NCBI GenBank assembly: GCA_023558315.1
Contig: JAMJVX010000035.1
Coordinates: forward strand, 1-51,337
Direction of reading: 5' to 3'
DNA from: Flavobacteriaceae bacterium
GTDB taxonomy: Bacteria > Bacteroidota > Bacteroidia > Flavobacteriales > Flavobacteriaceae
Length of the DNA: 51,337 nucleotides
The position numbers and the translations under genes were made by a program. Of the stretch, positions 8,457-18,600 are shown in pieces. The notes beneath the pieces are model-generated. The model saw only the letters and a list, made by a program, of their open reading frames with translations, had not been told where the DNA came from and did no database searches. Positions within the stretch are counted from its first letter, which is position 1, and every line of letters begins with the position of its first letter.

Positions 8457-9725
8457 ATGAGAATAAATAAAACAATCCTTTTCCTCCCTCTCATTTTAAT
8501 TTGTCTGTATTCTTATGGACAGAGAACTTCAAGTTCTCCCTACTCTTTCTATGGCTTAGGGGAAGAAACTTTTAAGGGTAATATGCTAAACAGATTTACA
8601 GGAGGGCTTGATGTATTAACAGACTCAATTCATGTAAACATTAACAACCCCTCTTCTTATGCTAATTTAAAAGAAATCACGTATTCTTTAGGAGCTCATC
8701 ATACGTTAAATAATATAGAGACTAGTTCTGACAAGGAAAATAATTCGGCTACTGCACCTAATTTTATCGCTATTGGTATTCCCACTAAAAAATTTGGTTT
8801 TGGATTTGGAATTGTTGCCTCAACATCCGTAGGATTTGGTGTGAGAGAAGCTACTGAGAGTGAATCCGCTAGTACTATTTTTAAATCAATAGCTGGAAAT
8901 GGTGGAATTAATAAAGTATATTTTTCTTTAGGGTTCAATTTATTAAAAAACTTGTCACTTGGGGCAACTGTGAATTATAATTTTGGAAATATAAATTATG
9001 ATAATTTACAAACAATAGAAAACATTGAGAGATTTATTTTAGAACGTAATACCTCTAATGTTGGGGGATTAAATTATAGGTTTTCTCTAAATTACAAAAC
9101 GAAAATTGCCAATCAATGGTCAATAAATAGCATGATTTCCTTTGACCCAGCGTATTCCTTAAATTCATTCAATGAAAGGGTTATCAGCTCTTCTTCTACT
9201 GCTAGTTTTGCTACTGCTGAACAAATAATTATTGATTTAGAAAATTTGGATTTAAATAAAACTGAATTATCTTTGCCGCAAAATTTATCATTTGGTATAG
9301 GTTTGAAGTCCTCCCAATGGTTTATAGGAACGCAATATTCAATGTCTGACATGAGTAATTTTAACAATAAATTTATTTCATTACCCAATATTTCTTACGG
9401 TAAAAAAGATAAGATATCTTTTGGCGCAAAATATGTTCCTACACACAATAGTATTTCTAAATATTATAAAAAAATTAATTACATGATAGGTAGTTTTGTA
9501 GAAAATACTGGATTTACAGTCTCAAATCAAGCTATAAGTAATTATGGAATTACTATGGGATTAAGCCTTCCCTTTCCTTTATCGCGTTCCTCCAACTTTA
9601 ATATAGGTGCGGAATTAGGACAAAGAGGAACTACCAATAATAATTTAATACAAGAAACTTATTATAATATCCTTATCGGTCTTTCGTTAAATGATATATG
9701 GTTTCTTAAAAGAAAGTACAACTAA
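8457..9725 (+). CDS. Putative outer-membrane beta-barrel protein
   Basis: 422 aa. A signal peptide (about 1-21, ending SYGQ) is followed by SSPYSFYGLGEETFKGN and many alternating strands with aromatic-glycine ends (GFGFGIVAS, SLGFNLLKNLSLGATVNYNFG). It ends in a polar-aromatic tail, typical of an outer-membrane barrel. The layout resembles uncharacterised Bacteroidetes outer-membrane proteins encoded beside coaX and lptC; I give no specific function. It starts seven bases after coaX and is 13 bases before the TPR gene. Position next to lptC suggests, as inference only, a part in outer-membrane maintenance. Confidence 0.75.
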   Translation: MRINKTILFLPLILICLYSYGQRTSSSPYSFYGLGEETFKGNMLNRFTGGLDVLTDSIHVNINNPSSYANLKEITYSLGAHHTLNNIETSSDKENNSATAPNFIAIGIPTKKFGFGFGIVASTSVGFGVREATESESASTIFKSIAGNGGINKVYFSLGFNLLKNLSLGATVNYNFGNINYDNLQTIENIERFILERNTSNVGGLNYRFSLNYKTKIANQWSINSMISFDPAYSLNSFNERVISSSSTASFATAEQIIIDLENLDLNKTELSLPQNLSFGIGLKSSQWFIGTQYSMSDMSNFNNKFISLPNISYGKKDKISFGAKYVPTHNSISKYYKKINYMIGSFVENTGFTVSNQAISNYGITMGLSLPFPLSRSSNFNIGAELGQRGTTNNNLIQETYYNILIGLSLNDIWFLKRKYN

Positions 9726-9738
9726 AACAATTTATATT

Positions 9739-11142
9739 ATGAAAACTAAATACTATCAATATTTTTTAATCACATTATTTACTTTATTTCAATTTAATAC
9801 GCTAATAGCTCAAGATAATGAAGAGTGTACAAACAATCTTTCAATTTTTGCGGAACTTGCTAAAGTTAAAGATTATGGCAAAGCTTATGAACCTTGGTTA
9901 TATGTAAAAGAAAATTGTCCGTCACTAAATACTGCAACATACACCTATGGTGAAAAAATATTGGAGTTTAAAATTAAAAACGCTACCTCTGAAGAGGAAA
10001 AAAATCAATTTACTTCTGATTTAATCAATTTATATGATTTATGGTTAGCTAATTTTCCAAATGATAAAAGAGGAAAAAATAATACTGGTGCTTTACTTAG
10101 TGACAAAGCCCATATGATGTATACATACAAATATGGAACCAATAAGGAAATATACAATACGTTTGAGGAAGCATTTACAAAAGACGCAAATAGTTTTACA
10201 AATCCAAAATTCATTTATGAATATTTTAAAGTTTTATATCTATTGTATAAAGAAAAGGATAAAGATGCTTCTTTAAAGAAACTTGTAGAAAAATATGAAG
10301 AACTTCTAGAAAAATTAGAACTAGAAGAAAATAATTTAGGGAAAAGGTTAGATGCACTACTTAAAAAAGAAGCGGAAGGCACTCCACTTACGACAAGAGA
10401 AGTAAAACTTAAAAAAGCTTATAGTAAAAACACAAAAGCATACTCTATTTTTGAAAAAAATCTCCATAAATTAGTAGCAAAAGAAGCTACTTGCGAAACG
10501 TTAATTCCTTTATACCAGTCTGGCTTAGAAGAGAATAAACACAATATAACTTGGCTAAGAAGATCTGCCAAAAATTTAGAAGAAGAAGGGTGTACTGAAA
10601 GTAAAATCTTTAGTCAAATTGTAGAAATAGTTCATACCGAAGATCCTTCTGCAAATTCTGCATATTTCTTAGGTGTATTAAAAGACAAACAGAATAAAAA
10701 TCAAGAGGCAATAAAGTATTATAATGAAGCTATAAAGATGGAGACAGACTCTAGAAAAAAAGCCAAATATCTTTATAAAGTTGCTTTGAAATTTAAAAAA
10801 CAAGGCAAAAAATCTTTAGCTAGAGATTATGCTAGAAGATCATTAAAATTTCAACCTTCATTAGGAGCCTCATATTTACTAATTGCAGAACTATATGCGA
10901 GTAGTGCTAATGATTGTGGAGATACGCAATTTAATAAAAGAGCAGTATACTGGCTAGCGGCAAATACGGCTAGAAAAGCGGGTGTTGTAAATAGCTCATT
11001 GAAAAAAACTGCAAATCAAACAGTTGAAAGTTATATGGGACGTGCACCAAATAAAACAGATATTTTTACTGAAGGAAATCAAGGGGCTACAATCAAATTT
11101 ACTTGTTGGATTAACAGTAGTGTAACTGTACCTGAGCTTTAA
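9739..11142 (+). CDS. Secreted tetratricopeptide-repeat protein
   Basis: 467 aa from the ATG at 9739. I choose this over the frame opening at 9691 because it starts a proper signal peptide (MKTKYYQYFLITLFTLFQF, cleavage near LIAQ) and avoids overlap with the barrel gene. The mature part is almost all helical: lysine- and glutamate-rich segments with TPR-like pairs. The clearest is at about residues 315-395 (AYFLGVLKDKQNKNQEAIKYYNEAI and YKVALKFKKQGKKSLARDYARRSLKFQP). Several Cys are present (EECTNN, ATCETL, NDCGDT), consistent with the periplasm. It stops one base before lptC. A scaffold for outer-membrane assembly is plausible but unproven. Confidence 0.75.
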   Translation: MKTKYYQYFLITLFTLFQFNTLIAQDNEECTNNLSIFAELAKVKDYGKAYEPWLYVKENCPSLNTATYTYGEKILEFKIKNATSEEEKNQFTSDLINLYDLWLANFPNDKRGKNNTGALLSDKAHMMYTYKYGTNKEIYNTFEEAFTKDANSFTNPKFIYEYFKVLYLLYKEKDKDASLKKLVEKYEELLEKLELEENNLGKRLDALLKKEAEGTPLTTREVKLKKAYSKNTKAYSIFEKNLHKLVAKEATCETLIPLYQSGLEENKHNITWLRRSAKNLEEEGCTESKIFSQIVEIVHTEDPSANSAYFLGVLKDKQNKNQEAIKYYNEAIKMETDSRKKAKYLYKVALKFKKQGKKSLARDYARRSLKFQPSLGASYLLIAELYASSANDCGDTQFNKRAVYWLAANTARKAGVVNSSLKKTANQTVESYMGRAPNKTDIFTEGNQGATIKFTCWINSSVTVPEL

Positions 11143-11143
11143 A

Positions 11144-11698
11144 ATGTTTAGTGTGAAAAAAATTTCTATCCTTATAGGAATTTTATTCTTATCTATTTCA
11201 TGCAGTAATAATAATGTTAGTCAAGAAGCGATTAATACGATTAATAAAATAAACATAAATCCAATAGGTCTTAGTTATAATATTAAAATATCCTATACAG
11301 ATTCTACGGTAACTAAAGCTATTTTAATTGCACAAGAACACCGTGATTATTCAAATTTATCTTTGAAATATTCTGAATTTCCCGAAGGATTAGAAATTAC
11401 ATTTTTTGATGAAAAGGGAAATGCAAATTATATTACTGCAGACTATGGAGTACTATACAATGACACAAAACTATTAAGTTTAAACAGCAATGTGAAATTA
11501 GAAACGCATGACGGCTCAATATTAAAAACTGATCAATTATATTGGGATGCCAAAACAGAATGGATTTTCACTGACAATCCTTTTACATTTAAAGATTCCT
11601 TATATAATGTTTCTGGGGTGAAATTAGATGCGAATAAAGCGTTTAGTATTTTAAGAACAGGAGGAATTGAAGGGACAATAATTGCACAAGAACAATAA
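11144..11698 (+). CDS. lptC: LPS export ABC transporter periplasmic protein LptC
   Basis: 184 aa. A lipoprotein signal (LFLSISCSNN) replaces the single membrane helix of enterobacterial LptC, as is usual in Bacteroidetes. The rest matches the LptC beta-jellyroll: YSEFPEGLEITFFDEKGNANYITADYG and ETHDGSILKTDQLYWDAK. LptC receives lipopolysaccharide from LptBFG at the inner membrane and hands it to LptA across the periplasm. The gene sits one base after the TPR gene and three before the small membrane protein. Confidence 0.85.
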   Translation: MFSVKKISILIGILFLSISCSNNNVSQEAINTINKININPIGLSYNIKISYTDSTVTKAILIAQEHRDYSNLSLKYSEFPEGLEITFFDEKGNANYITADYGVLYNDTKLLSLNSNVKLETHDGSILKTDQLYWDAKTEWIFTDNPFTFKDSLYNVSGVKLDANKAFSILRTGGIEGTIIAQEQ

Positions 11699-11701
11699 AA
11701 T

Positions 11702-11896
11702 ATGAAATATTATAAAATCTCAGAAGTTATATACCTAATAATATCTATCATATCAGCATTTAAAACTGTACAGATTTGGAATATAGATACCCAAAAAGCA
11801 TATTTATTTTTGGGTTTTTCAATAATCAGTTTATTTATGTTTTTATTTAGACGTCGGTATCGTAAAAAATTTAATGAGAAAATGAGAAAAAAATAA
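11702..11896 (+). CDS. Small membrane protein (64 aa)
   Basis: Two hydrophobic helices (about residues 8-22 and 32-48) are followed by a strongly basic tail (RRRYRKKFNEKMRKK), predicting a cytoplasmic C-terminus. No named family recognised. It is a real gene by position: three bases after lptC and two before the CorC-type gene, in the same frame direction and with the same base composition. Confidence 0.7.
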   Translation: MKYYKISEVIYLIISIISAFKTVQIWNIDTQKAYLFLGFSIISLFMFLFRRRYRKKFNEKMRKK

Positions 11897-11898
11897 GC

Positions 11899-13152
11899 AT
11901 GATAGAATATTTTATTATTGGTATAAGTTTAATTCTCTCTGCTTTTTTTTCAGGAATTGAAATTGCTTTCATTTCTTCAAACAAATTCTTTTTTAAAATT
12001 GAAAAAGAAGAAAAAATTTCTTTTTCAAAACGACTATTAAAAAAAATAGTTAATAATCCCTCAAAATTTATCGTTTGTTTACTTTTTGGGAATAGTATCG
12101 CCTTAGTAATTTATGGTATTTTTATGGGTGATTTAATAACGCATTTACTATTTGTAAATATTGAATCTACTACTTACGAGGCTATTCTGATACAGACATT
12201 GATTTCTACTTTAATTATCCTAATTACAGCGGAATTTTTACCCAAAGTTTTATTTCAAATATATGCAAATAGCGCATTACATATTTTTAGCTTGCCTATC
12301 TCCTTTTTTTACTATCTTTTTTATCCATTTACAACCATAATCATGTTTTTCACACGTTTGTTTTTAAAAAAAGGAGTTAAAATAGAAGAGTCTCCATATA
12401 AAACTGTTTTTTCTAAAGTTGAATTAGGGTATTTTATCGAAGAACAAGTTGAAAATATCAAAAATCCAGAAAATATAGATTATGAAATTCCTATTTTTCA
12501 AAATGCCTTAAAATTCAGCACTTTAAAAGCTAGAGAGATAATGGTTCCTAGAGCTGATATAATTGCAATAGATATAAATACAGAATTAAATGAAGTCAAG
12601 AATTTGTTTATTAAAACAGGGTTCTCTAAAATTATAGTTTATAAGGAAAATATAGATAATATTATTGGCTATATTCATGCTTTCGAAATGTTAAAAAAAC
12701 CCACTTCATTAAAAAATATACTTTTACCAATAGAATTTATACCAGAACAAATCCTAATTCATGACACTTTAAATAAGCTAATTAAAAAGCGAAAAAGTCT
12801 TGCAGTTGTTTTTGATGAATATGGCGGAACTGTTGGATTATTAACTATTGAAGACATAGTAGAGGAGTTATTTGGAGAAATAGAAGATGAGTATGATGCT
12901 ATTGACTATATTGAAAATGTAATAGATAATTCTACTTACGAATTTTCTGCAAGATTAGAAATAGATTATTTAAATGAAAAATATAATCTTAATTTACCAA
13001 CAAAAACTTTTTACGATACTTTAGGAGGATTTATTATGCATCATACAGAAAAAATACCAAAAATAGGAGAGGTAATTAAAATCGAAAATTTTACAATAGA
13101 AATCAAAAAAGCCTCCTCTAGTAAAATAGAACTTATTAGAATAAATTCATAA
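11899..13152 (+). CDS. HlyC/CorC (CNNM)-family membrane protein with CBS pair
   Basis: 417 aa. An N-terminal DUF21/CNNM domain of about four helices (residues 1-170, beginning ISLILSAFFSGIEIAFISSN) is followed by two CBS domains (about 200-330, with LKAREIMVPRADI and the AVVFDEYGGTVGLLTIEDIVEELFGEI signature). A CorC_HlyC domain (about 340-417) ends the protein. Relatives are magnesium or divalent-cation exporters or modulators; in Flavobacteria the gliding protein GldE belongs to the same superfamily, but gldD is not adjacent here, so I do not use that name. It ends the coaX-lptC operon, 58 bases before rpoD. Confidence 0.88.
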   Translation: MIEYFIIGISLILSAFFSGIEIAFISSNKFFFKIEKEEKISFSKRLLKKIVNNPSKFIVCLLFGNSIALVIYGIFMGDLITHLLFVNIESTTYEAILIQTLISTLIILITAEFLPKVLFQIYANSALHIFSLPISFFYYLFYPFTTIIMFFTRLFLKKGVKIEESPYKTVFSKVELGYFIEEQVENIKNPENIDYEIPIFQNALKFSTLKAREIMVPRADIIAIDINTELNEVKNLFIKTGFSKIIVYKENIDNIIGYIHAFEMLKKPTSLKNILLPIEFIPEQILIHDTLNKLIKKRKSLAVVFDEYGGTVGLLTIEDIVEELFGEIEDEYDAIDYIENVIDNSTYEFSARLEIDYLNEKYNLNLPTKTFYDTLGGFIMHHTEKIPKIGEVIKIENFTIEIKKASSSKIELIRINS

Positions 13153-13181
13153 AAAAACAACATAATTTGAGTTAAAAGCAA

Positions 13182-13189
13182 TATTTTTG
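13182..13189 (+). promoter_or_regulatory. Predicted -7 box (TATTTTTG) of rpoD
   Basis: Exact TAnnTTTG match 21 bases before the rpoD ATG at 13211. It lies in the 58-base gap after the CorC-type gene, so rpoD has its own promoter. A TTG at 13167-13169 is nearer than the usual -33 spacing. Confidence 0.6.
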
Positions 13190-13210
13190 CATCCCCTTTT
13201 TTTATAAAAC

Positions 13211-14077
13211 ATGAGACAGCTAAAAATCACAAAACAAGTCACCAATAGAGAAACCGCTTCTTTAGATAAATATCTTCAAGAAATCGGTAAAGTAGGTCTT
13301 ATTTCAGCAGAAGAAGAAGTTGAATTAGCACAAAGGATTAGAGCGGGTGACAAAGTTGCTTTAGAAAAACTTACAAGCGCAAACTTGAGGTTTGTAGTAT
13401 CTGTGGCTAAACAATATCAAAATCAAGGATTAACACTACCTGATTTAATTAATGAAGGTAATTTAGGGCTAATAAAAGCCGCTAAACGTTTTGATGAAAC
13501 TAGAGGATTTAAGTTTATATCTTACGCTGTGTGGTGGATTAGACAATCCATTTTACAGGCATTAGCAGAACAAGCTAGAATTGTACGCCTACCGCTAAAT
13601 AAAATTGGTTCTATAAATAAAATAAATAAAACATATGCTTATTTAGAGCAATCTTTTGAAAGAGCACCCATGGCTGGTGAGATTGCAAAAGAATTAGATA
13701 TGTCAGAAAATGATGTTAAAGAATCGTTAAAAAATTCTGGAAAACATATTTCTGTAGATGCTCCATTGGTAGAAGGGGAAGATTCTAATTTATTAGATGT
13801 TTTAAATACTGGAGATTCTCCAAAACCAGATAAGGAACTGTTACGCGAATCTCTAATTACAGAAATTGAAAGATCTTTAGATACTCTTACTGAAAGAGAA
13901 GCTGATGTACTTAAACTTTATTTTGGTATCAACAGACAACATCCTATGACGTTAGAAGAAATAGGAAAAGCTTTTAATTTAACTAGAGAACGAGTTAGAC
14001 AAATAAAAGAAAAAGCAATCAGAAGACTTAAACATACTTCTAGATCCAAAAACTTGAAATCCTATTTAGGTCAGTAA
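13211..14077 (+). CDS. rpoD: Primary RNA polymerase sigma factor RpoD/SigA (Bacteroidetes short type)
   Basis: 288 aa. Region 1.2 (about 14-45, [25 protein letters not shown]), region 2 ([50 protein letters not shown]), region 3, and region 4 (LTLREREAD-like [37 protein letters not shown]) are all present. There is no region 1.1, and the protein is far shorter than the 613-aa E. coli RpoD; this is the normal Bacteroidetes form, which reads TAnnTTTG promoters. It directs housekeeping transcription. The start is fixed by the promoter and conserved MRQLKITKQ. It converges on tRNA-Leu. Confidence 0.96.
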   Translation: MRQLKITKQVTNRETASLDKYLQEIGKVGLISAEEEVELAQRIRAGDKVALEKLTSANLRFVVSVAKQYQNQGLTLPDLINEGNLGLIKAAKRFDETRGFKFISYAVWWIRQSILQALAEQARIVRLPLNKIGSINKINKTYAYLEQSFERAPMAGEIAKELDMSENDVKESLKNSGKHISVDAPLVEGEDSNLLDVLNTGDSPKPDKELLRESLITEIERSLDTLTEREADVLKLYFGINRQHPMTLEEIGKAFNLTRERVRQIKEKAIRRLKHTSRSKNLKSYLGQ

Positions 14078-14087
14078 ATTTAGAAAG

Positions 14088-14169
14088 TGCGGGTGGAGGG
14101 ACTCGAACCCACACACCGTGAAGTACTAGATCCTAAATCTAGCGTGTCTACCAATTTCACCACACCCGC
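14088..14169 (-). tRNA. tRNA-Leu (anticodon TAG)
   Basis: Minus strand: acceptor GCGGGTG pairs with CACCCGC, discriminator A. The anticodon arm CTAGA-TTTAGGA-TCTAG gives TAG, a class II variable arm (TACTTCACGGTG region) follows, and the T arm is TGGGTTCGAGTCCC-like. CCA is not encoded. Confidence 0.96.
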
Positions 14170-14180
14170 AAAAAGATTTG

Positions 14181-14188
14181 CAAATATA
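14181..14188 (-). promoter_or_regulatory. Predicted -7 box (TATATTTG) of tRNA-Leu
   Basis: Minus-strand exact TAnnTTTG match 11 bases before the mature 5' end. It abuts AAGATTTG (14173-14180) on the plus strand, a one-mismatch box that could serve the dipeptidase gene in the other direction. Confidence 0.6.
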
Positions 14189-14217
14189 ACTAAATTATAT
14201 ATAAAAATAAATACTCA

Positions 14218-15594
14218 ATGAAATTAGATACAAAATCTAAAAATAAATTCTTAGATGAACTTATTACGTTCTTAAAAATTCCATCAATTAGTACTGATTC
14301 AAAATTTAAAGATAAAATAAATGAAGCCGCACATTGGTTAAAAGATTCATTAATAACCGTAGGATGCAGTAATGTAGAAGTGATAAAAACAAAAGGTCAT
14401 CCAATAGTTTATGGGGAAAAAATTATTGATAAAAATTTACCTACAATATTAGTGTATGGACACTACGATGTACAACCGCCAGACCCTTTAAATTTATGGG
14501 ATACGCCTCCTTTTGAACCTACAATAAAAAAAACAAAAATACATCCTGAGGGTGCAATATTCGCAAGAGGCGCTTCAGACGATAAAGGGCAAGTATATAT
14601 GCACATTAAGGCATTAGAAATAATGTCACAAAATAAAGATATCCCTTGTAATATAAAATTTTTGATTGAAGGAGAAGAAGAAGTAGGAAGTGATAATTTA
14701 GAAAATTTTGTTATTGAAAATAAAGAAAAATTAGATTGTGATATTGTTTTAGTTTCTGATACTACAATAATTAGCAATTCACAACCCTCAATAACCACTG
14801 GGTTAAGGGGGCTAAGTTATTTTGAAATTGAAGTGACTGGTCCTAATCGTGATGTGCATTCTGGATTTTATGGAGGAGCTATCCCTAATCCTATCCATAT
14901 TTTATCAAAAATGATTTCTTCATTGCATGATAAAAATAACAGAATAAATATTCCGCACTTTTATGATAATGTGGAAGAGGTAAATGAATTTGAACGACAA
15001 GAAATCGCTAAAATTCCTTTTGATGTAGAATTATATAAAAGTAAATTAGATTTAAACATTATCCAAGGGGAGAAAGGATTTTCATCATTAGAGCGTTCGT
15101 CTATAAGACCCTGTCTAGACGTTAATGGAATATGGGGGGGCTATACAGAAGAGGGCTCAAAAACAATCATTCCTTCCAAAGCTTATGCTAAAATTTCAAT
15201 GCGTTTAGTCCCTAATCAAAATTGGAAGGAAATTAGTGAGTTATTCATCGCATATATGGAATCTATCACACCAGAAGGTATAGAAGTAAAAATAACGCCT
15301 CATCATGGAGCAAATGCCTATGTTCTTCCTATAAATCATTACGCCTATGAAGCTGCATCAAATGCCTATGAGAAATCTTTCAACAAAAAACCTTTTCCCT
15401 ATAGAGGAGGAGGTAGTATTCCTATAATTCCACTTTTTGAAAAAGAACTAGGAGTTAAAAGTATACTAATGGGATTTGGATTAGATTCTGATGCTATTCA
15501 CTCTCCGAATGAACATTTTGGACTCTTTAATTTTTATAAAGGAATAGAAACAATAATTGCGTTTCATAAAAACTTTAGAGATTTATCTAAATAA
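14218..15594 (+). CDS. M20-family dipeptidase/metallopeptidase
   Basis: 458 aa, cytoplasmic (no signal peptide). M20 enzymes use two zinc ions to hydrolyse dipeptides or related amides. The metal ligand motifs are all visible: LVYGHYDVQPPD (His), ARGASDDKGQ (bridging Asp), IEGEEEVGS (catalytic Glu pair), LVSDTTI (Asp), and the C-terminal AIHSPNEHF (His). A dimerisation or lid domain lies between about residues 200 and 350 (GPNRDVHSGFYGGAIPNP). Length and motifs fit the dipeptidase (CNDP/PepV-like) branch. The exact substrate cannot be read. It is monocistronic, divergent from tRNA-Leu, and converges on the VCBS gene with only seven bases between stops. Confidence 0.9.
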   Translation: MKLDTKSKNKFLDELITFLKIPSISTDSKFKDKINEAAHWLKDSLITVGCSNVEVIKTKGHPIVYGEKIIDKNLPTILVYGHYDVQPPDPLNLWDTPPFEPTIKKTKIHPEGAIFARGASDDKGQVYMHIKALEIMSQNKDIPCNIKFLIEGEEEVGSDNLENFVIENKEKLDCDIVLVSDTTIISNSQPSITTGLRGLSYFEIEVTGPNRDVHSGFYGGAIPNPIHILSKMISSLHDKNNRINIPHFYDNVEEVNEFERQEIAKIPFDVELYKSKLDLNIIQGEKGFSSLERSSIRPCLDVNGIWGGYTEEGSKTIIPSKAYAKISMRLVPNQNWKEISELFIAYMESITPEGIEVKITPHHGANAYVLPINHYAYEAASNAYEKSFNKKPFPYRGGGSIPIIPLFEKELGVKSILMGFGLDSDAIHSPNEHFGLFNFYKGIETIIAFHKNFRDLSK

Positions 15595-15601
15595 TAAATT
15601 C

Positions 15602-18600
15602 TTAATATTTAAATACCGCTAAAGAATCTTTATTACGAGAAACTATTACTCTATCTTCTAAGGTAATAATATCTCTAATTTCTCCTTTTACTTTAAACCC
15701 TTTTCCGCCTTGATGAAAAATAAATTTTTCATTGTTTTCATTCTCTAAAAATATGCCATAAGTACCATCATATCTTCCCATTTCTGGTTTTACACCATAT
15801 AGATTACCTCCCATAATAATATCTATATCACCATCTCTATCATAATCTCCTGAACTAAGGGCATAAATAGGAGAAAATTGTACTTCTGTTGGCAATTCCA
15901 TTTCCTCAAAATTCATCTCTCCTTTATTAATAAAAACAGCTGTTTTTAAATAATTAACTTGTTGAATCAGCGATTTGCTAAGTTTCTCTTTTGTGAATAT
16001 TTCAGAAATACTTGCATTTTTAAAAGATTCATAATTAGGAAATAGTTTTTTTAAACTCTTTATTTGATCTATTAAATTATGCCTTAAAGCATAGGGATAA
16101 TCTTTCCCGTCATCTCTACGAAAGGAAAGTATTGGGTCAAAAAAACCATTATTGTCATAATCATTTAAATACAAAGTAATCGGTTTTTCATCTGTTGCTT
16201 TAAATCTTGAATTTAACCCATGATTCCCTGCTATTATATCTACTTTTCCATCTCCATTTATATCCTCTAGGTAAAGTGTATTCCACCACCCTTTATATTT
16301 AGAAAGCGTAAATTCTTTTTGTCTAACAAATTGCTTATTTACAATTTTGAAAACTTCTATCCCCATAAATTCTCCAGTCAATATGAGCTCTTTATCACCG
16401 TCTCCATCTAAGTCATTAATTTTTATATCCGTAACCATTCCTATATTTTTTAATTCAGAGGCAACACTATTTGTGACATCTTTAAAAACTCCACTTCCGT
16501 TATTTTCTAATATAAATACATAACAAGGAATTCCATAATCATTTGGTTTGATTCGTTCCCCTATAATTAAATCTAAATCTCCATCCTTATCGTAATCAAA
16601 ACTTACAACACTACTAGTGCTTTTAGGGATAAACGGTAGTACATTATTTCCTTTTGCTGTAAAATTTCCTTTCCCATCATTAAAATAAAGAAAATCATTT
16701 AATTCGTTTGAATTATTTGAAAACTCTATACCTCCATTAGCTATATATAAGTCCATATCTCCATCATTGTCAGCATCAAAAAACATACTTTGCATCGACT
16801 CTCCCCATTTCTTATCATCAAAAACCTTTTTAATTTTAGTTTTAGTTTCATTTTCAATACTCTCAATTAATACAGAAGGATTGCCTTTAGAACCTCCTAT
16901 AAATAAAAGGGATTCTTCTCGTTCATCCTTTGTATTTATATACGACATTTTTGGACCTTGTGTACTATACATATGATATAGTAATCTATCTCTGTGAAAA
17001 TCTATATAATTATTTTCTTTGTGTTTATAGGGAATATTTAGTGATACCCTTTGGAAAATATTTTTCGATTTGTGAGTACTATCTTTTTCTTCTTTTAAAT
17101 CCGCATCTTTTTCATAATATGTATATATTTTATCTACTTCTATGGAGGTGAATTTAGAAATTTTTCCAGAGGGCCACACGATTTTTATATCTACATTTTT
17201 GTCAGAGGGCAACCCAATATTTGGACGAAAATCCATGCTAGATTGGAAACCACGAGTAGGTTGTTGTTCATAGTAATAGCTATTTTCTCCATCAGTTACT
17301 TCAATCTTTGCTCCAATTGCAAAATAATTTTCACTATCTCCAAATAAATTTAATTTAATAAAATGGTTATTTAGGGCTTCAGATGCCGTATTCTTATATA
17401 CAAATGCTTGCATATTTACATTATTAACTACCAAATCTAAGTCCCCATCATTATCTAAGTCTCCATACGCTGAGCCATTAGAAAAACTTGGAGTATTTAA
17501 TCCAGATGAATCAAATGTTTTGTAACTAATGCCTTTTAAATTTTTATGTGAAATATTTGGGACTTTATTAGAGGGAATTATATCTATTAATTTTTTATAA
17601 TTAATGCCTTCTTCAGTAATTATAGTACTCATTATATTTTCATTAGAAATATATTGTAAATAATCTTGATCTGTTAAGTCTCTATAAATTCCATTTGCAA
17701 TAAATAAATCTCTCCATCCATCATTATCCATATCAAAAAAGAGTGCTCCCCAACTCCAATCAGAAGATTCTACACTTGCTAATCTTCCTATTTCACTAAA
17801 TGTGTTGTTTGTATTGTTTAATTGAAAGGTATTCCTTGTAAATTGATGGTAATACCCATTTGAAACATTGTAATTATATTTATTCCAATCTTCAAAAGTT
17901 GTCACTGATTTAAGTCTTTGATAATCATTAGGCAACATTTCTGTAACGAATATATCATTATATCCATCATTATTTATATCTGCCATATCTGCCCCCATTG
18001 ATGCCGCACTAATAGATAAAAAATAAGATGTTAGTTGCTCCTTAAATGTGCCATCTTTTTGATTTATATATAAATAGTCTCTTTCAAAAAAATCATTTGA
18101 AATATACATGTCATCCCACCCATCTCTATTAACATCTCCTATTGTAACACCTAAACCAAATCCAATCACACTACCATAAATTCCAGCTTTTTCACTAACA
18201 TCATAAAACTTTCCATTTCTATTTTCTAATAATTTATCTCCTCCTAAAGTATCTCTTTTAGGGCGTTCATTTCTTCTTAAATCAAAACTTCCTATAGCTT
18301 GATATGAGTTGTTTAATATATATGCATCTAAATCGCCGTCTTTATCGTAATCAAAAAAACTTGTGTGCGTTGAGTATCCTGCATCTGCTAATTGATATTC
18401 GGATGCGGCTTCTCTAAAAGTTAAATCCCCATTATTTATAAACAACTCATTTTTTTTATTAATTCCTCCTAAATCTCCCGAGTTACAAACATATATATCC
18501 AAATATCCATCTGAATTAATATCTACCATGGTTACTCCTGTAGACCATGGTTTATTCCCTCCTACTTTTGCTTTTGCTGTTATATCTTCAAATTGAAAAT

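Noticed and set aside
9691-9738. A 16-codon N-terminal extension of the TPR gene
   Set aside because: It overlaps the barrel gene and places a hydrophilic stretch before the signal peptide.
11899-13152. Naming the CorC-type protein GldE, the gliding-motility protein
   Set aside because: Same superfamily, but gldD and other gld genes are not adjacent, so the name cannot be supported.
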